Source: Corynebacterium atypicum (lineage in GTDB: Bacteria; Actinomycetota; Actinomycetes; Mycobacteriales; Mycobacteriaceae). Taken from it: a stretch of DNA of 64,000 bases. The stretch is from contig NZ_CP008944.1 of the NCBI RefSeq assembly GCF_000732945.1, forward strand, positions 1,665,784 through 1,729,783. The letters are read 5' to 3'. The position numbers and the translations under genes are program-made. The notes under the pieces are model-generated. The model did no database searches. It was not told where the DNA came from and saw nothing but the letters and a program-made list of their open reading frames with translations. Below are positions 8,829 through 17,639 of the stretch, one piece after another (the stretch's first letter is position 1; each line of letters starts with the position of its first letter).

Positions 8829-9995
8829 ATGGCTTCGCACACTTCGGCCACCGGCTGCGCACCCGGTTGCACCTGCCACTACCGCGCCGTCTACCAGCTC
8901 ACGCAGGCAGCAGAATATGGCTGGCTGCCGGCCGACATCCGGCACCTGCTGCGCTCGCAGCCTCCCGGTCTCGTAGCAGCACTGTGCGTTCAGGCCGCAG
9001 CCGATCTCGGTCCGGGCGTCACGTCCGCGATGGCCCGGGTCTGGCGCGACACCGCCGCGGTGAGCCCACCGGGCTCCACCGGCAGCCACGTCCCAGCCAG
9101 CCTGCTGAGCAAGCTCAGCGCCACCAACCGGCTGCTTGGCGACGCCACCCTGGTCACCGCAGGTCTCGGCTATGAGGCCGGCCGCCCACAGATGCCGGCC
9201 GAGAAAAGAAGCGACCGCCCGGCGCTGCTGCGCCGAGTACGCCACCTACTGGACAAAGCGGCCGCCACAAATTTTCCAGCCGAGGCCGAAAGCTTCACCG
9301 CCAAAGCCCACGAGCTGCGCCAGCGCTACCTCCTCGATGAGCTGCAAGAGCTCCCACACGACCACCCAGATACCCCGGTGGTCGAGCGCCGCTTCTATCT
9401 GGAATCGCCCTGGGTGAATTACCAGTTCTCCCTTCTCGTGGCCATCGCACGCGCGCAACGCTGCCGCGGGTTGCTCTACTCCGACCTAGGCATAGTGTCC
9501 ACCTTCGGCACTCCCGAAGACCTAGAGATAACCGGCGAGCTCTTCTCCCGCCTCAACCGGGTACGTGACCTCGCCATGCGCATCGGGCCGGGCGCCTACC
9601 ACGCCGCCGCACACAGGCAGACCAGCGCCTATCGGAGGTCCTTTCAATACGCCTTTGCCTCTCGCATCGGGCAGCGCCTCCTTGAGACCAACGAGGCCGC
9701 GCTCGCTGACAGCGCGGCCGACGAAGGCCACCGAGGCGCTCTCATGGTGCACCTCGACCGGCGCGAGCGCGCCGCGGCCGAGGCCCTGTCGCAGGTCTGC
9801 CCGTCGACCAAACTCGTCAGGCTCTCCGCACACCACCCGGGCGGCTATACCGATGGCTTTGCAGCCGCGGAAAGCACGCCGCTAGGCGCTGAGCTCGGCT
9901 CGCACCAAAACGAGTCGGGCCAGCACCCGGCGCCCGATGCGGGTGCCGGGGATGCGCTTCCCGCGCCGCAACCGCCTCACCCGGTTACGATGTGA
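8829..9995 (+). CDS. DUF2786-domain protein
   Basis: 388 residues, ATG preceded by AAGGAGA. Residues 131-170 (LLRRVRHLLDKAAATNFPAEAESFTAKAHEL, quoted in part: HLLDKAAATNFPAEAE) match the DUF2786 helical repeat, a small domain with the pattern LLxKAxxTxFPxEAExxxxKAxEL. The rest matches the long DUF2786 proteins found across actinobacteria, with YRRSFQYAFASRIGQRL near residue 272. The N-terminus carries C-x3-C-x-C-H (residues 10-17), a possible metal site. No signal peptide or membrane segment. Function of the family is unknown; some members occur near nucleic-acid or defence genes, but here it stands between glnA2 and a CYTH-CHAD gene 45 bases downstream. Confidence 0.85.
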   Translation: MASHTSATGCAPGCTCHYRAVYQLTQAAEYGWLPADIRHLLRSQPPGLVAALCVQAAADLGPGVTSAMARVWRDTAAVSPPGSTGSHVPASLLSKLSATNRLLGDATLVTAGLGYEAGRPQMPAEKRSDRPALLRRVRHLLDKAAATNFPAEAESFTAKAHELRQRYLLDELQELPHDHPDTPVVERRFYLESPWVNYQFSLLVAIARAQRCRGLLYSDLGIVSTFGTPEDLEITGELFSRLNRVRDLAMRIGPGAYHAAAHRQTSAYRRSFQYAFASRIGQRLLETNEAALADSAADEGHRGALMVHLDRRERAAAEALSQVCPSTKLVRLSAHHPGGYTDGFAAAESTPLGAELGSHQNESGQHPAPDAGAGDALPAPQPPHPVTM

Positions 9996-10040
9996 GTCAT
10001 TAACGCACGTAAAGACCCATTCGAAGGCAGGCCACAAGCG

Positions 10041-11693
10041 GTGAGCACCTCTGCATTCCTCGAAGTAGAGCAGACCTACGCGGCACAGCAGCACACCGAG
10101 GTTCCCGACCTCACCCGGATCGCCGAGGTTGACCTTTCTGGGGATCCTGCAGACTTCCATCTCTTTGCCATTTATTTTGACACCGAGGACCTCCGGCTAA
10201 CGCGCGAGAAAATTACGCTGCGCAGGCGAACCGGCGGCCATGACGACGGCTGGCACTTGAAACTTCCAAGCACCGACGGGCGCATGGAGATCAGCGCCCC
10301 GCTTGCGGCCACCGTGCCAGATACCGGAGCCGAAAGCGATGCCGTCTACCCCGAACCGCAGCCGCCCCAAGAGCTAGTCGACCGAGTCCGCGCGATCGTG
10401 CGCAACCACCGCCTGGTGCCGGTTGCCGAGGTAGCTAACCATCGCAGCGAGATCGAGCTGCTCGGCCCGGACCGCCACCCCGTCGCCCACTTTTGCGACG
10501 ACCGCGTCGACGCCCGCGCCCTTTTGACCGGCGAGGACACCAGCTGGCGCGAGTGGGAACTCGAACTGACCGCAGACACCGCGGGCACGGCTTTGGGGGC
10601 GGCCGTCATGCAGTCCGCCACCGAGATCTTCGCCGCTGCAGGCGCCAAGCTCTCGGATTCCCCCTCTAAGCTTGTGCGCGCGCTAGGTTCCAGCCTGGGC
10701 TCGGCGCCGCACCCTCCGGCGCCCCAGGGCTTCAGCGACACCGCGCAGTCCGACCCCTGCGCGCGCATCTTGGCGGAGCTGGCGGAGTCACGGCGCACGC
10801 TGCTCGCCGCAGACCCTGGCGCTCGCACGGGACGCACGCGCGCGATTAGGCAGATGCTGCACGCCACCCGCCAGGTGCGCCACCTTATCTATCTGTACGC
10901 AAGCCTCTTCGTTGACGCGGATTCCCCGGCGGCCGCCGACGAGCGCTTGGACCGTTTGGTCAGCGCAGCGGCCAAACTCGCCTACCTGGCCCGCGTCCTC
11001 GAGGAGGCAGACGATACCCACGACGTAGACAGGCGCCTGCGCGCGCTCTTCGACGCGGATCGCACCGGGCTCGTTGCCAAATCCACCGCGGAGCTGCTCA
11101 CGGGGGCGAGCCGCACGCAGCTGACGCGAGCGCGGGCTCGGCTCCAACGCACCCTCGCGTCCGCGGAGTACCTGGCGGTGCTCGACGATCTCGATTCCGT
11201 CCTCGTCGAGCCGCCCTTCCCCAGCCACGCAGAACAGCGAAAAGTCGGCGGCGTCATCGTCCGCGAGGTCAAACGCGCCTTCATCGACTATCGCAACGAG
11301 CGTCGCACCACCTCGGATCTGATGGCTCACCCCCAGGCCACGCACCGAGACCTAGCGACCTCGTTCAAACACATGCTGGTGACGGCCCAGGCGCTGGCGA
11401 CGATCGCCGAGCTGGCCGACAGACTCACCGAGTACCGCTCAGGCAAGCTCGCCCGCCAAGCCGACAAGTTAGCCGCCGAGCTGCACCAGGCTGTGATCTC
11501 CGATGCGACGTGCGCACTTATCATGCAGCGGGCCCGGCAAGCCCGGCGCCACGGGCAGGACACCTTTGGCTTCGGGGTGCTCTACCAGGCGGAAAGCTCG
11601 CACTTCACACAGATCACCGACGCCTTAAGGCAGCGCCGGGGAAAGACTCGCAGCGCCTTCAAGCGGTTTAAAAAGTCGACCAGCCGCCGCTAA
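10041..11693 (+). CDS. CYTH and CHAD domain protein
   Basis: 550 residues, GTG start. The N-terminal 200 residues are a CYTH (triphosphate tunnel) domain: YFDTEDLRLTREKITLRRR and GWHLKLP are the typical actinobacterial strand motifs. The diagnostic ExExK motif reads EVEQT, so the lysine is replaced by threonine. Residues about 240-545 form a CHAD domain, helical with conserved His/Arg pairs (QMLHATRQVRHLIYLY, RRLRALF) expected to bind polyphosphate. CYTH-CHAD fusions are associated with polyphosphate or triphosphate metabolism, so a role at polyphosphate granules is plausible; whether the CYTH part is catalytic without the lysine is open. Convergent with the next gene with only 5 bases between stops. 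Confidence 0.9.
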   Translation: MSTSAFLEVEQTYAAQQHTEVPDLTRIAEVDLSGDPADFHLFAIYFDTEDLRLTREKITLRRRTGGHDDGWHLKLPSTDGRMEISAPLAATVPDTGAESDAVYPEPQPPQELVDRVRAIVRNHRLVPVAEVANHRSEIELLGPDRHPVAHFCDDRVDARALLTGEDTSWREWELELTADTAGTALGAAVMQSATEIFAAAGAKLSDSPSKLVRALGSSLGSAPHPPAPQGFSDTAQSDPCARILAELAESRRTLLAADPGARTGRTRAIRQMLHATRQVRHLIYLYASLFVDADSPAAADERLDRLVSAAAKLAYLARVLEEADDTHDVDRRLRALFDADRTGLVAKSTAELLTGASRTQLTRARARLQRTLASAEYLAVLDDLDSVLVEPPFPSHAEQRKVGGVIVREVKRAFIDYRNERRTTSDLMAHPQATHRDLATSFKHMLVTAQALATIAELADRLTEYRSGKLARQADKLAAELHQAVISDATCALIMQRARQARRHGQDTFGFGVLYQAESSHFTQITDALRQRRGKTRSAFKRFKKSTSRR

Positions 11694-11698
11694 GCTGG

Positions 11699-11890
11699 CT
11701 ACTTCTCGCCCTCCCACTGCTCGTCCTGCTCGTCGAAAGCGTCGTTGCGCTTGGCCGCGAGGTCAAGGGCGTGGCGGGCTTCTTCTTCCGTCGCGTACGG
11801 GCCCATCCGGTCGTCCCACGGGCCTGCCTGGCCCTGGGTAACTTCCTTGGTCTTCGGGTTAAAGTACCACTGGCTATCGGGGTGTGCCAT
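11699..11890 (-). CDS. small conserved protein, SPOR-like
   Basis: 63 residues, ATG with GGAAAGGAAG upstream. The sequence (DSQWYFNPKTKEVTQGQ, RMGPYATEEEARHAL) matches a conserved family of tiny actinobacterial proteins often annotated as SPOR-like: a Trp/Tyr-rich strand pair followed by a helix reading GPYxTxEEAxxAL. It is acidic at the C-terminus. No signal peptide, so a cytoplasmic location is expected. Function unknown. It ends 5 bases from the CYTH-CHAD stop, arranged convergently. Confidence 0.85.
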   Translation of the reverse strand: MAHPDSQWYFNPKTKEVTQGQAGPWDDRMGPYATEEEARHALDLAAKRNDAFDEQDEQWEGEK

Positions 11891-12027
11891 CTTGGTCCGC
11901 TTCCTTTCCTTCCACGGCAGACGCTCTCATCCTACCGGGCCTACGCAAACACTAAGGTGGGTTTGTTGAAGCTATCCGCCAGTTAAATCACGTAAATCAC
12001 GTCCGCCGCCTGTGAGGTGCCAAGCTG

Positions 12028-13401
12028 ATGAAAGCAACTGACCGCGACGCCTTCTCTGATTCCGACCAGGCAGAATACCTGCACGAAAAGGCGCTGACCC
12101 GGCACGAAGAGCTCTGGCATACCCGGGCGCAGGCGGTGGGGCACGCGCCTGCCACCTACTCACTCATCGGGGAGCACACCGACCGCTTCGGCGGCGTCGT
12201 CCTCATGGGGCTTTCCCACCAGCGCGCGGCGGTAGCCGTCAGCGCGCGCGACGATCAACTCATCGCCGTCGACGCTACGACGCCAGCCGGCCGCCTCTCC
12301 GGCCAGGTGAGCTGGAGTGCACTTACCGAGGTAGCGCGCGCGTCCGAGTCTCCTCACCCCGGCGCGCCGTTCGGGGCCGATGCAGAGCAGCCGGGGCCTC
12401 GGGTACGCGCCGGCGACAGCCCCGCCGACCCCGGGGCCGAGCTGGCCCTCGAGGTCAGCGCGGTGCTGTGGTCCATGATCCACCGCCAGCTGGCCTCTCG
12501 CGAGCTGACCGGGTTGTCTGTGACAATCGCCAGCGAGGTCCCCGAGGGCGTCGGCTTAGGCTCTGGCGCGGCGGTGACGACGGCGCTGGCCGTCGGCTTG
12601 GCGCAGCTCGACCCCACGTTCGTCGACGACCCGCCCACCAGGACCAAGATCGCCGAAGCGCTCTCCGCCAGCAGCCAACTTTCCGGCCAGCACGCCACCT
12701 TGCGCGCCCGCTACTTTGCGGCGCTGCGCGGCCAGGCCGGCAAGCTCGCGGTCATCGACTATGCGGACAACTCGGTGGCCATGATCGAGGTGCCCTCGTC
12801 CGCGAACTATCAGACGGTCTTGGCATATCCGACGCGGACCTATGATGCGGCGGCGGCGCTGCACGTGCTCCACCGCCAAGATGACCTCATTGCCCGCGCC
12901 GAGCAGTCATTCAGCGTGCCCAGCCTGCGCCAGCTTCCCGACGCCGCGGTGCGCGTCGCGCAGCTCGTCGCAGCCGTGCACGAGGTTCTCGGCGAGGACC
13001 AGGCGCCGGGGCTGAAAGATACCCGCGCCTGGTTGGGTTTCTGGGACCGTGAGACGCGCCGTGCGCAACAGGCTGCCCGGGCACTGCGCACCCAGAACTG
13101 GGCGGAATTTCTCGACGTCCTCAACGAGTCCCAGGCGGACATCACGGCCAGCTACGGGCTTCCCGGGGCGGGGCGCGACGCCCCGGCCGCGGGGCTCGCC
13201 AAGCAGCTGGCGGCCACCGGCGTGAGGAGTGTGCGCTGCGCTGCCGCAGGCCTTACGCAGGCGGTGCTAGCGGTTGTTTCCTCTCCTATACTCCCGGCAG
13301 TTGGCGCAGCCGCCGGAGAACACGAGCAGGACTATTGCACCGTGGCCCTGTCGCCAGGGTATCCGGGCGCAGGTCGGGCTATTCCTACCGCCACGGGCTA
13401 G
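12028..13401 (+). CDS. galactokinase-like GHMP kinase, degenerate motifs
   Basis: 457 residues. Residues 40-60 (TYSLIGEHTDRFGGVVL) match the galactokinase signature, and 172-190 (PEGVGLGSGAAVTTAL) is the GHMP ATP-binding loop, normally GLSSSAA. Downstream, the position of the catalytic Asp (usual motif MDQ) aligns with RAR around residue 226-228 in LSGQHATLRARYFAAL, and the C-terminal glycine-rich motif 3 reads CAAAGLTQAVLAVV instead of GAGFGG. So the fold is clear but the usual catalytic residues look lost. It stands alone, without galT, galE or a transporter. It may be a non-catalytic sugar-binding relative, or have changed substrate. The frame is intact and codon use is normal, so it is not a decaying pseudogene. 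Confidence 0.75.
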   Translation: MKATDRDAFSDSDQAEYLHEKALTRHEELWHTRAQAVGHAPATYSLIGEHTDRFGGVVLMGLSHQRAAVAVSARDDQLIAVDATTPAGRLSGQVSWSALTEVARASESPHPGAPFGADAEQPGPRVRAGDSPADPGAELALEVSAVLWSMIHRQLASRELTGLSVTIASEVPEGVGLGSGAAVTTALAVGLAQLDPTFVDDPPTRTKIAEALSASSQLSGQHATLRARYFAALRGQAGKLAVIDYADNSVAMIEVPSSANYQTVLAYPTRTYDAAAALHVLHRQDDLIARAEQSFSVPSLRQLPDAAVRVAQLVAAVHEVLGEDQAPGLKDTRAWLGFWDRETRRAQQAARALRTQNWAEFLDVLNESQADITASYGLPGAGRDAPAAGLAKQLAATGVRSVRCAAAGLTQAVLAVVSSPILPAVGAAAGEHEQDYCTVALSPGYPGAGRAIPTATG

Positions 13402-13447
13402 ATCCGGACAGTTTGTTTCGTTCGCTGCGCCGGGTAATCTTGAGCGC

Positions 13448-13870
<423 letters not shown>

Positions 13871-13898
13871 CTTTTTAACGCCGGCGATCAGCCGCAGC

Positions 13899-15032
13899 CT
13901 AGCGTGGCAACCCACCGGTGAGGTTCACCGCGTGCACCACAGCGTGCGAGTCGAAGAACTCCACGACGCTTAGGCTGGATAAATCCAGAAACACCCGGTC
14001 GAACACCTGTGGGCCCACCCCTAGTGCGGCCCCGAGGATCGCCTTAATGGGGCTGACGTGGCTGACCACCACAACGATCTGCCCGGCGCGCTCAGCCACC
14101 AGCTTCTTCGCCCAGGCAGACACCCGGGTGTAAAGGTCGTCGAGGTTTTCTCCGCCCGGGCAGCTGACCGCAGCGTCGTGGAGCCATTGGCGGTGCAGCT
14201 CTGGGTCACGGGCCGCAGCTTCCTGGTAGGTCAGACCCTCCCAGTCGCCGAAGTCGAGCTCGGTGAGCTCCTCAACCGTCTCGACGGGAAGTTCCACCGC
14301 ATCCGCGACAAACCCCGCGGATTGCTGCGCCCACTGCAGCGGAGAGGCCACAATCCCGTCGATGCCTCCGCGCGAGCGCACCACCTGGGCAGCCGCTTTG
14401 GCCTGGCGTTCGCCTTCTTCGGTCAACCCCAGATCGCCGCGGCCACTGTAGCGCCCGCCCGCAGAGTGCTCGGTTTGCCCGTGGCGCAGCAAGATCAGCG
14501 TCGTCTTGGCCGCGGCCGGGGGCCGCCAGCTCGACGGCGCAGAGGCCGCTTCATTCCGCTCCTTCCGACCGACCTCGCCTACCTCATGGCCTTTTTCTGC
14601 CGCATCCATCGCCTCGTTAGCCAGGGCGTCGGCGGCGGCATTTTCCTTGCGCGGCACCCAGGTGAAGGTCACCTCGGCGAACCGGGCTAAGAGCTCGCGC
14701 GCCCGGAGAGCGAGTTTTTGCATGTCGGGGTGCTTGATCTTCCACCGCCCGCTCATCTGCTCGACGACGAGCTTGGAATCCATCCGTACCGCGACTTCCC
14801 TGGCCCCCAGGTCAGCTGCGGCCTGCAAGCCGTTGATCAGCCCCTGGTACTCGGCGACGTTGTTCGTCGCCTTCTTGCCCACCACCCAAGCGATGGTGCG
14901 CAGTGTTTGCCCTGACGCGGCGTCGATAATCACGCTGCCTGAACCCGCGATCCCGGGGTTGCCGCGCGAGCCGCCATCGGCGAAAATCTGCACCTTGTCG
15001 GGCTGGCTGCCCCCGCGCTCCTCGGCGGCCAC
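13899..15032 (-). CDS. bifunctional RNase HI / histidine phosphatase
   Basis: 377 residues with two domains. Residues 10-140 are RNase HI: FADGGSRGNPG (first Asp), NNVAEYQGLI (Glu), RMDSKLVVEQM (Asp) and NAAADALANEAM (Asp) supply the acidic catalytic set that cuts RNA in RNA-DNA hybrids. Residues 175-377 are a histidine phosphatase: LRHGQTEHSAGGRYSGRGD, DFGDWEGLTY and VVSHVSPIKAI. M. tuberculosis Rv2228c has the same fusion, with RNase H and alpha-ribazole phosphatase (CobC-like) activity. The GTG start shares its first base with the TAG stop of the upstream zinc-ribbon gene (TAGTG), so translation is coupled; an upstream extension into that gene is unnecessary. Confidence 0.93.
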   Translation of the reverse strand: MAAEERGGSQPDKVQIFADGGSRGNPGIAGSGSVIIDAASGQTLRTIAWVVGKKATNNVAEYQGLINGLQAAADLGAREVAVRMDSKLVVEQMSGRWKIKHPDMQKLALRARELLARFAEVTFTWVPRKENAAADALANEAMDAAEKGHEVGEVGRKERNEAASAPSSWRPPAAAKTTLILLRHGQTEHSAGGRYSGRGDLGLTEEGERQAKAAAQVVRSRGGIDGIVASPLQWAQQSAGFVADAVELPVETVEELTELDFGDWEGLTYQEAAARDPELHRQWLHDAAVSCPGGENLDDLYTRVSAWAKKLVAERAGQIVVVVSHVSPIKAILGAALGVGPQVFDRVFLDLSSLSVVEFFDSHAVVHAVNLTGGLPR

Positions 15033-15742
15033 TATGCGCTCACCCGCACCAGGTAGCTGCCGCAGTTGGGGCACTCGGGCAGGACGTCCGGCGCGGCCTG
15101 GGCGACCCGGGCCCGGTCGGCGGCCGGCAGCACCATGAAGCAGCCCAGGCAGGAGCGCCCGTTGAAGCGGGCGACGCCGACCTCGTTATCGCTACGCCGC
15201 GACTCGTAGGCGGCGATCACCTCCGGGGCGAAGGCTTTCTTGCGCTCACTTATCGCAGTCTCTGGAGACGCCACCGGGCCTTCCTCGGCGACCTGCTCGC
15301 GCGCCTGGCGCACGCGCTCGTCGATCTGTTCGAGCTCGCGAGACAGCCTCTCGACGTTGTCGCGCAGCGGATGGATCTCATTATGGCACTCCATCAGCTC
15401 GCCCATCAGATCCGCGATGCGGGATTTGGCCGCGTACCGGTCGTGCTCGAGGTCGCGGCGCCGCTCCGGATCCGTCTCCGCGGTCAGCTGGCGCTTATCG
15501 TCGCGCTCCCGGGCCCGCAGCTTGCGCTCGTCTTCCTGGATTCGCAGGATCTCGGCTTCCATGTCGCTGACCGCGAGCTTGGCGGATGCCAGCACGCTCA
15601 CCTGGCGTTCGCGCAGTTTTTCCTGGCGCTGCAGTTCCTGCTGCGCCGGGCTTACCTGTGGTTGGCCCCCCTGCGCCACAGTGGCGCGCTCCAACTCGGC
15701 TAGCTCGAGGAGCTTCAGCTGGGCCTGCGGATCAAGCCTCAT
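15032..15742 (-). CDS. zinc-ribbon/coiled-coil protein (CT398-like)
   Basis: 236 residues. The N-terminal two thirds (about 25-160) are a long charged coiled coil rich in Arg, Glu and Asp. The C-terminus has a C4 zinc ribbon: CLGCFMVL then CPNCGSYL, two CxxC knuckles. This is the conserved C4-type zinc-ribbon family next to Nif3 and RNase HI in actinobacteria (Rv2229c type), possibly a nucleic-acid or flagellar-CT398-like adaptor; the role is not established. Start ATG 15742 with AAGGAAGAAGA upstream; the frame is open further upstream but that overlaps the Nif3 gene. It is 17 bases downstream of the Nif3 gene and overlaps the next gene by one base. Confidence 0.9.
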   Translation of the reverse strand: MRLDPQAQLKLLELAELERATVAQGGQPQVSPAQQELQRQEKLRERQVSVLASAKLAVSDMEAEILRIQEDERKLRARERDDKRQLTAETDPERRRDLEHDRYAAKSRIADLMGELMECHNEIHPLRDNVERLSRELEQIDERVRQAREQVAEEGPVASPETAISERKKAFAPEVIAAYESRRSDNEVGVARFNGRSCLGCFMVLPAADRARVAQAAPDVLPECPNCGSYLVRVSA

Positions 15743-15759
15743 GATGTCTTCTTCTTTCC

Positions 15760-16926
15760 TTAGTTTTCGGTGGTGCTCGCGGCGCTCGGGCGCGGGTGGG
15801 CGCTCAGCGTCCAGGGGTCCGTGCGCTCGGTAATGATCGTGGTCGCTACTCCGGTGGCCGCGGCAACGATCTCGCTGGCCTGGCTCGTCCAGGGAAATTC
15901 GCTGGCCCAATGCGCGGTGTCGATCACGGCTGGCCCGCCGGCGCGCCGGTATTCATCGACGGGATGGTGCCGCAGATCGGAGGTGACAAAGCAGTCGACG
16001 CCTAAGTCACGCACGGCGTCAAGGAAGCTGTCGCCGGCACCGGAAGAAACGGCGACCGTCTTGATCCACTCGTCAGGGTCGCCCGCCGCGCGCACTCCCC
16101 AGCTCGTCGCCGGAAGCTGATCGGCAACCAGCTGCACGAAGTCCTTGAGTCGGATCGCCTCCGCTAACTCGCCCACCCGGCCCAGACCCGGGGCGCTGTT
16201 GAGGTCCGCGGCCTGAACCATCTCGACGACATCAAAGGCAGGCTCTTCGTATGGATGCGCGCTCTTCAGGGCCGCGAGCACGGCCGCGCGCGCGGAGCGC
16301 TTCGCGACGAATTCCACGCGATCCTCGTCGGCGCGGTACAGCTCGCCCACCTCTCCCTCGTGGGGTTGGGCACCCGGCTGTGAGCAGAATTGCCCGCTGC
16401 CGGTAACGGTAAAGCAGCACTCGGCGTAATCGCCTAGGTTCCCGGCGCCCGCGGCAAACAGCGCGGCGGTGACGGCCTGGCGGTCTGCCGGCGGGACGTG
16501 TACACCCCAGTGGTCGAGCCGCGGGCGGGCTGGGTCTGGCCGCGGCGCGATCGGCCGGCCAGGCGTAACCCCGAGCAGCTCGGCCAGCTTGTCGTTAACT
16601 CCCGGCCGCGCGGAGTCCGCGTTAGTGTGCGCGGTAAAAAGCGCGACCCCGGAGCGGATCAGCTGGTGCAAGATCTTTCCCTTGGGTGTATCGCAGGCGA
16701 CGGTATGCGTGCCACGCAGCAACAGCGGGTGGTGCACCACCAGCATCTGCGCTCCCGCCGCCACCGCTTGATCGGCCACCTCCTGCGTGCAATCGAGGGC
16801 GAAGGCGACCCGGTCGACCTCCGCTGCCGGGTCGCCGCACACTAACCCCACCTTGTCCCAGGGCTCAGCCAGCTCGGGCGGGTATGCCGAGTTAAGCGCC
16901 CGCACAATCGTCGCGACTTCGGTCAC
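15760..16926 (-). CDS. Nif3-like dinuclear metal centre protein
   Basis: 388 residues, GTG start with AGGAGG six bases upstream. The Nif3/YbgI (DUF34) family is recognised by PWDKVGLVCGDP near residue 22, LVVHHPLLLRG near 62 (metal-binding HH), FTAHTNAD near 98 and, close to the C-terminus, VSSGAGDSFLDA, CFVTSDLRHHPVDEY and DTAHWASE. These His/Asp/Glu residues bind a two-metal centre. A central insertion (about 130-240) is the extra domain seen in the long bacterial form. The family has been linked to GTP cyclohydrolase-like hydrolysis or metal insertion, but no reaction is firmly assigned. First gene of a three-gene minus-strand operon. Confidence 0.92.
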   Translation of the reverse strand: MTEVATIVRALNSAYPPELAEPWDKVGLVCGDPAAEVDRVAFALDCTQEVADQAVAAGAQMLVVHHPLLLRGTHTVACDTPKGKILHQLIRSGVALFTAHTNADSARPGVNDKLAELLGVTPGRPIAPRPDPARPRLDHWGVHVPPADRQAVTAALFAAGAGNLGDYAECCFTVTGSGQFCSQPGAQPHEGEVGELYRADEDRVEFVAKRSARAAVLAALKSAHPYEEPAFDVVEMVQAADLNSAPGLGRVGELAEAIRLKDFVQLVADQLPATSWGVRAAGDPDEWIKTVAVSSGAGDSFLDAVRDLGVDCFVTSDLRHHPVDEYRRAGGPAVIDTAHWASEFPWTSQASEIVAAATGVATTIITERTDPWTLSAHPRPSAASTTEN

Positions 16927-17093
16927 ATCATCCTCCTGCTCTTAGCCCGGCTCAGCGGTGACCTATACGTCACGTGCCCCCTGCCCGCAGCCAGCGGACG
17001 CGGCACCGCTTAAAACCCGGCTACCTATTCGGCGCTAGTCTAGCGGCTAATACGTTTAACACGCCGTTCAGGCAATTCCCAGAGGAGCTCACC

Positions 17094-17603
17094 ATGACTG
17101 ACGCACAGACCGCCACAGAGGCCCGGGATCACCTGCACATCTGCTTTGTCTGCACGGGAAACATCTGCCGCTCGCCGATGGCGGAGGTCGTGCTGAAAGA
17201 CGCGCTGGCCAAGGAAAACCTGTTGGACGCCGTCACGGTGACGTCCTGCGGGATCGGCGGCTGGCACATCGGGCAGCAGGCCGACAAGCGCGCGCTTGCC
17301 GAACTCGATCGGCATGGCCATGACGGCTCCACCTTCCGCGCGCACCAGTACGGGCCGAATGACGCAGCGGCGGACCTCATCGTGGCCCTAGCCACCAACC
17401 ACGTCGCCGAGCTCGTCGCCCGCGGTGGCGACCGCACCAAAATTCAGCTCCTTCGCGATTTCGACCCGGCGGCACCAGACAACGCGTCGGTCGACGACCC
17501 CTACTACGGGGGCCCGAGCGGCTTTGCGCTGACCTACGACCAGATTTGCCAGGCCATCCCAGGCATCATCGATTGGGCCCGCAGCCGGCTCTCGCGCAGC
17601 TAG
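17094..17603 (+). CDS. ptpA: low-molecular-weight protein tyrosine phosphatase
   Basis: 169 residues. HICFVCTGNICRSPMAE near residue 14-30 is the P-loop (CxxxxxR-S) with nucleophilic Cys and Arg, and DPYYGGPSGF near 138 supplies the general-acid Asp. It removes phosphate from tyrosine in cytoplasmic or secreted targets; in M. tuberculosis the orthologue PtpA is exported to the host, in corynebacteria the role is less clear. Start ATG 17094 with GAGGAG upstream; the open frame continues further upstream without a better start. It is followed 36 bases later by the SURF1 gene, the same order as ptpA-Rv2235 in mycobacteria. Confidence 0.94.
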   Translation: MTDAQTATEARDHLHICFVCTGNICRSPMAEVVLKDALAKENLLDAVTVTSCGIGGWHIGQQADKRALAELDRHGHDGSTFRAHQYGPNDAAADLIVALATNHVAELVARGGDRTKIQLLRDFDPAAPDNASVDDPYYGGPSGFALTYDQICQAIPGIIDWARSRLSRS

Positions 17604-17625
17604 GCAGCTGGGTGCAGCAGCCGGG

Positions 17626-17631
17626 TAGGCT
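17626..17631 (+). promoter_or_regulatory. -10 element for SURF1 gene, leaderless type
   Basis: TAGGCT ends 8 bases before the first of two tandem GTG codons; it lies just after the stop of the phosphatase gene, so the SURF1 gene may be separately transcribed. Confidence 0.35.
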
Positions 17632-17639
17632 TTAAGGGC

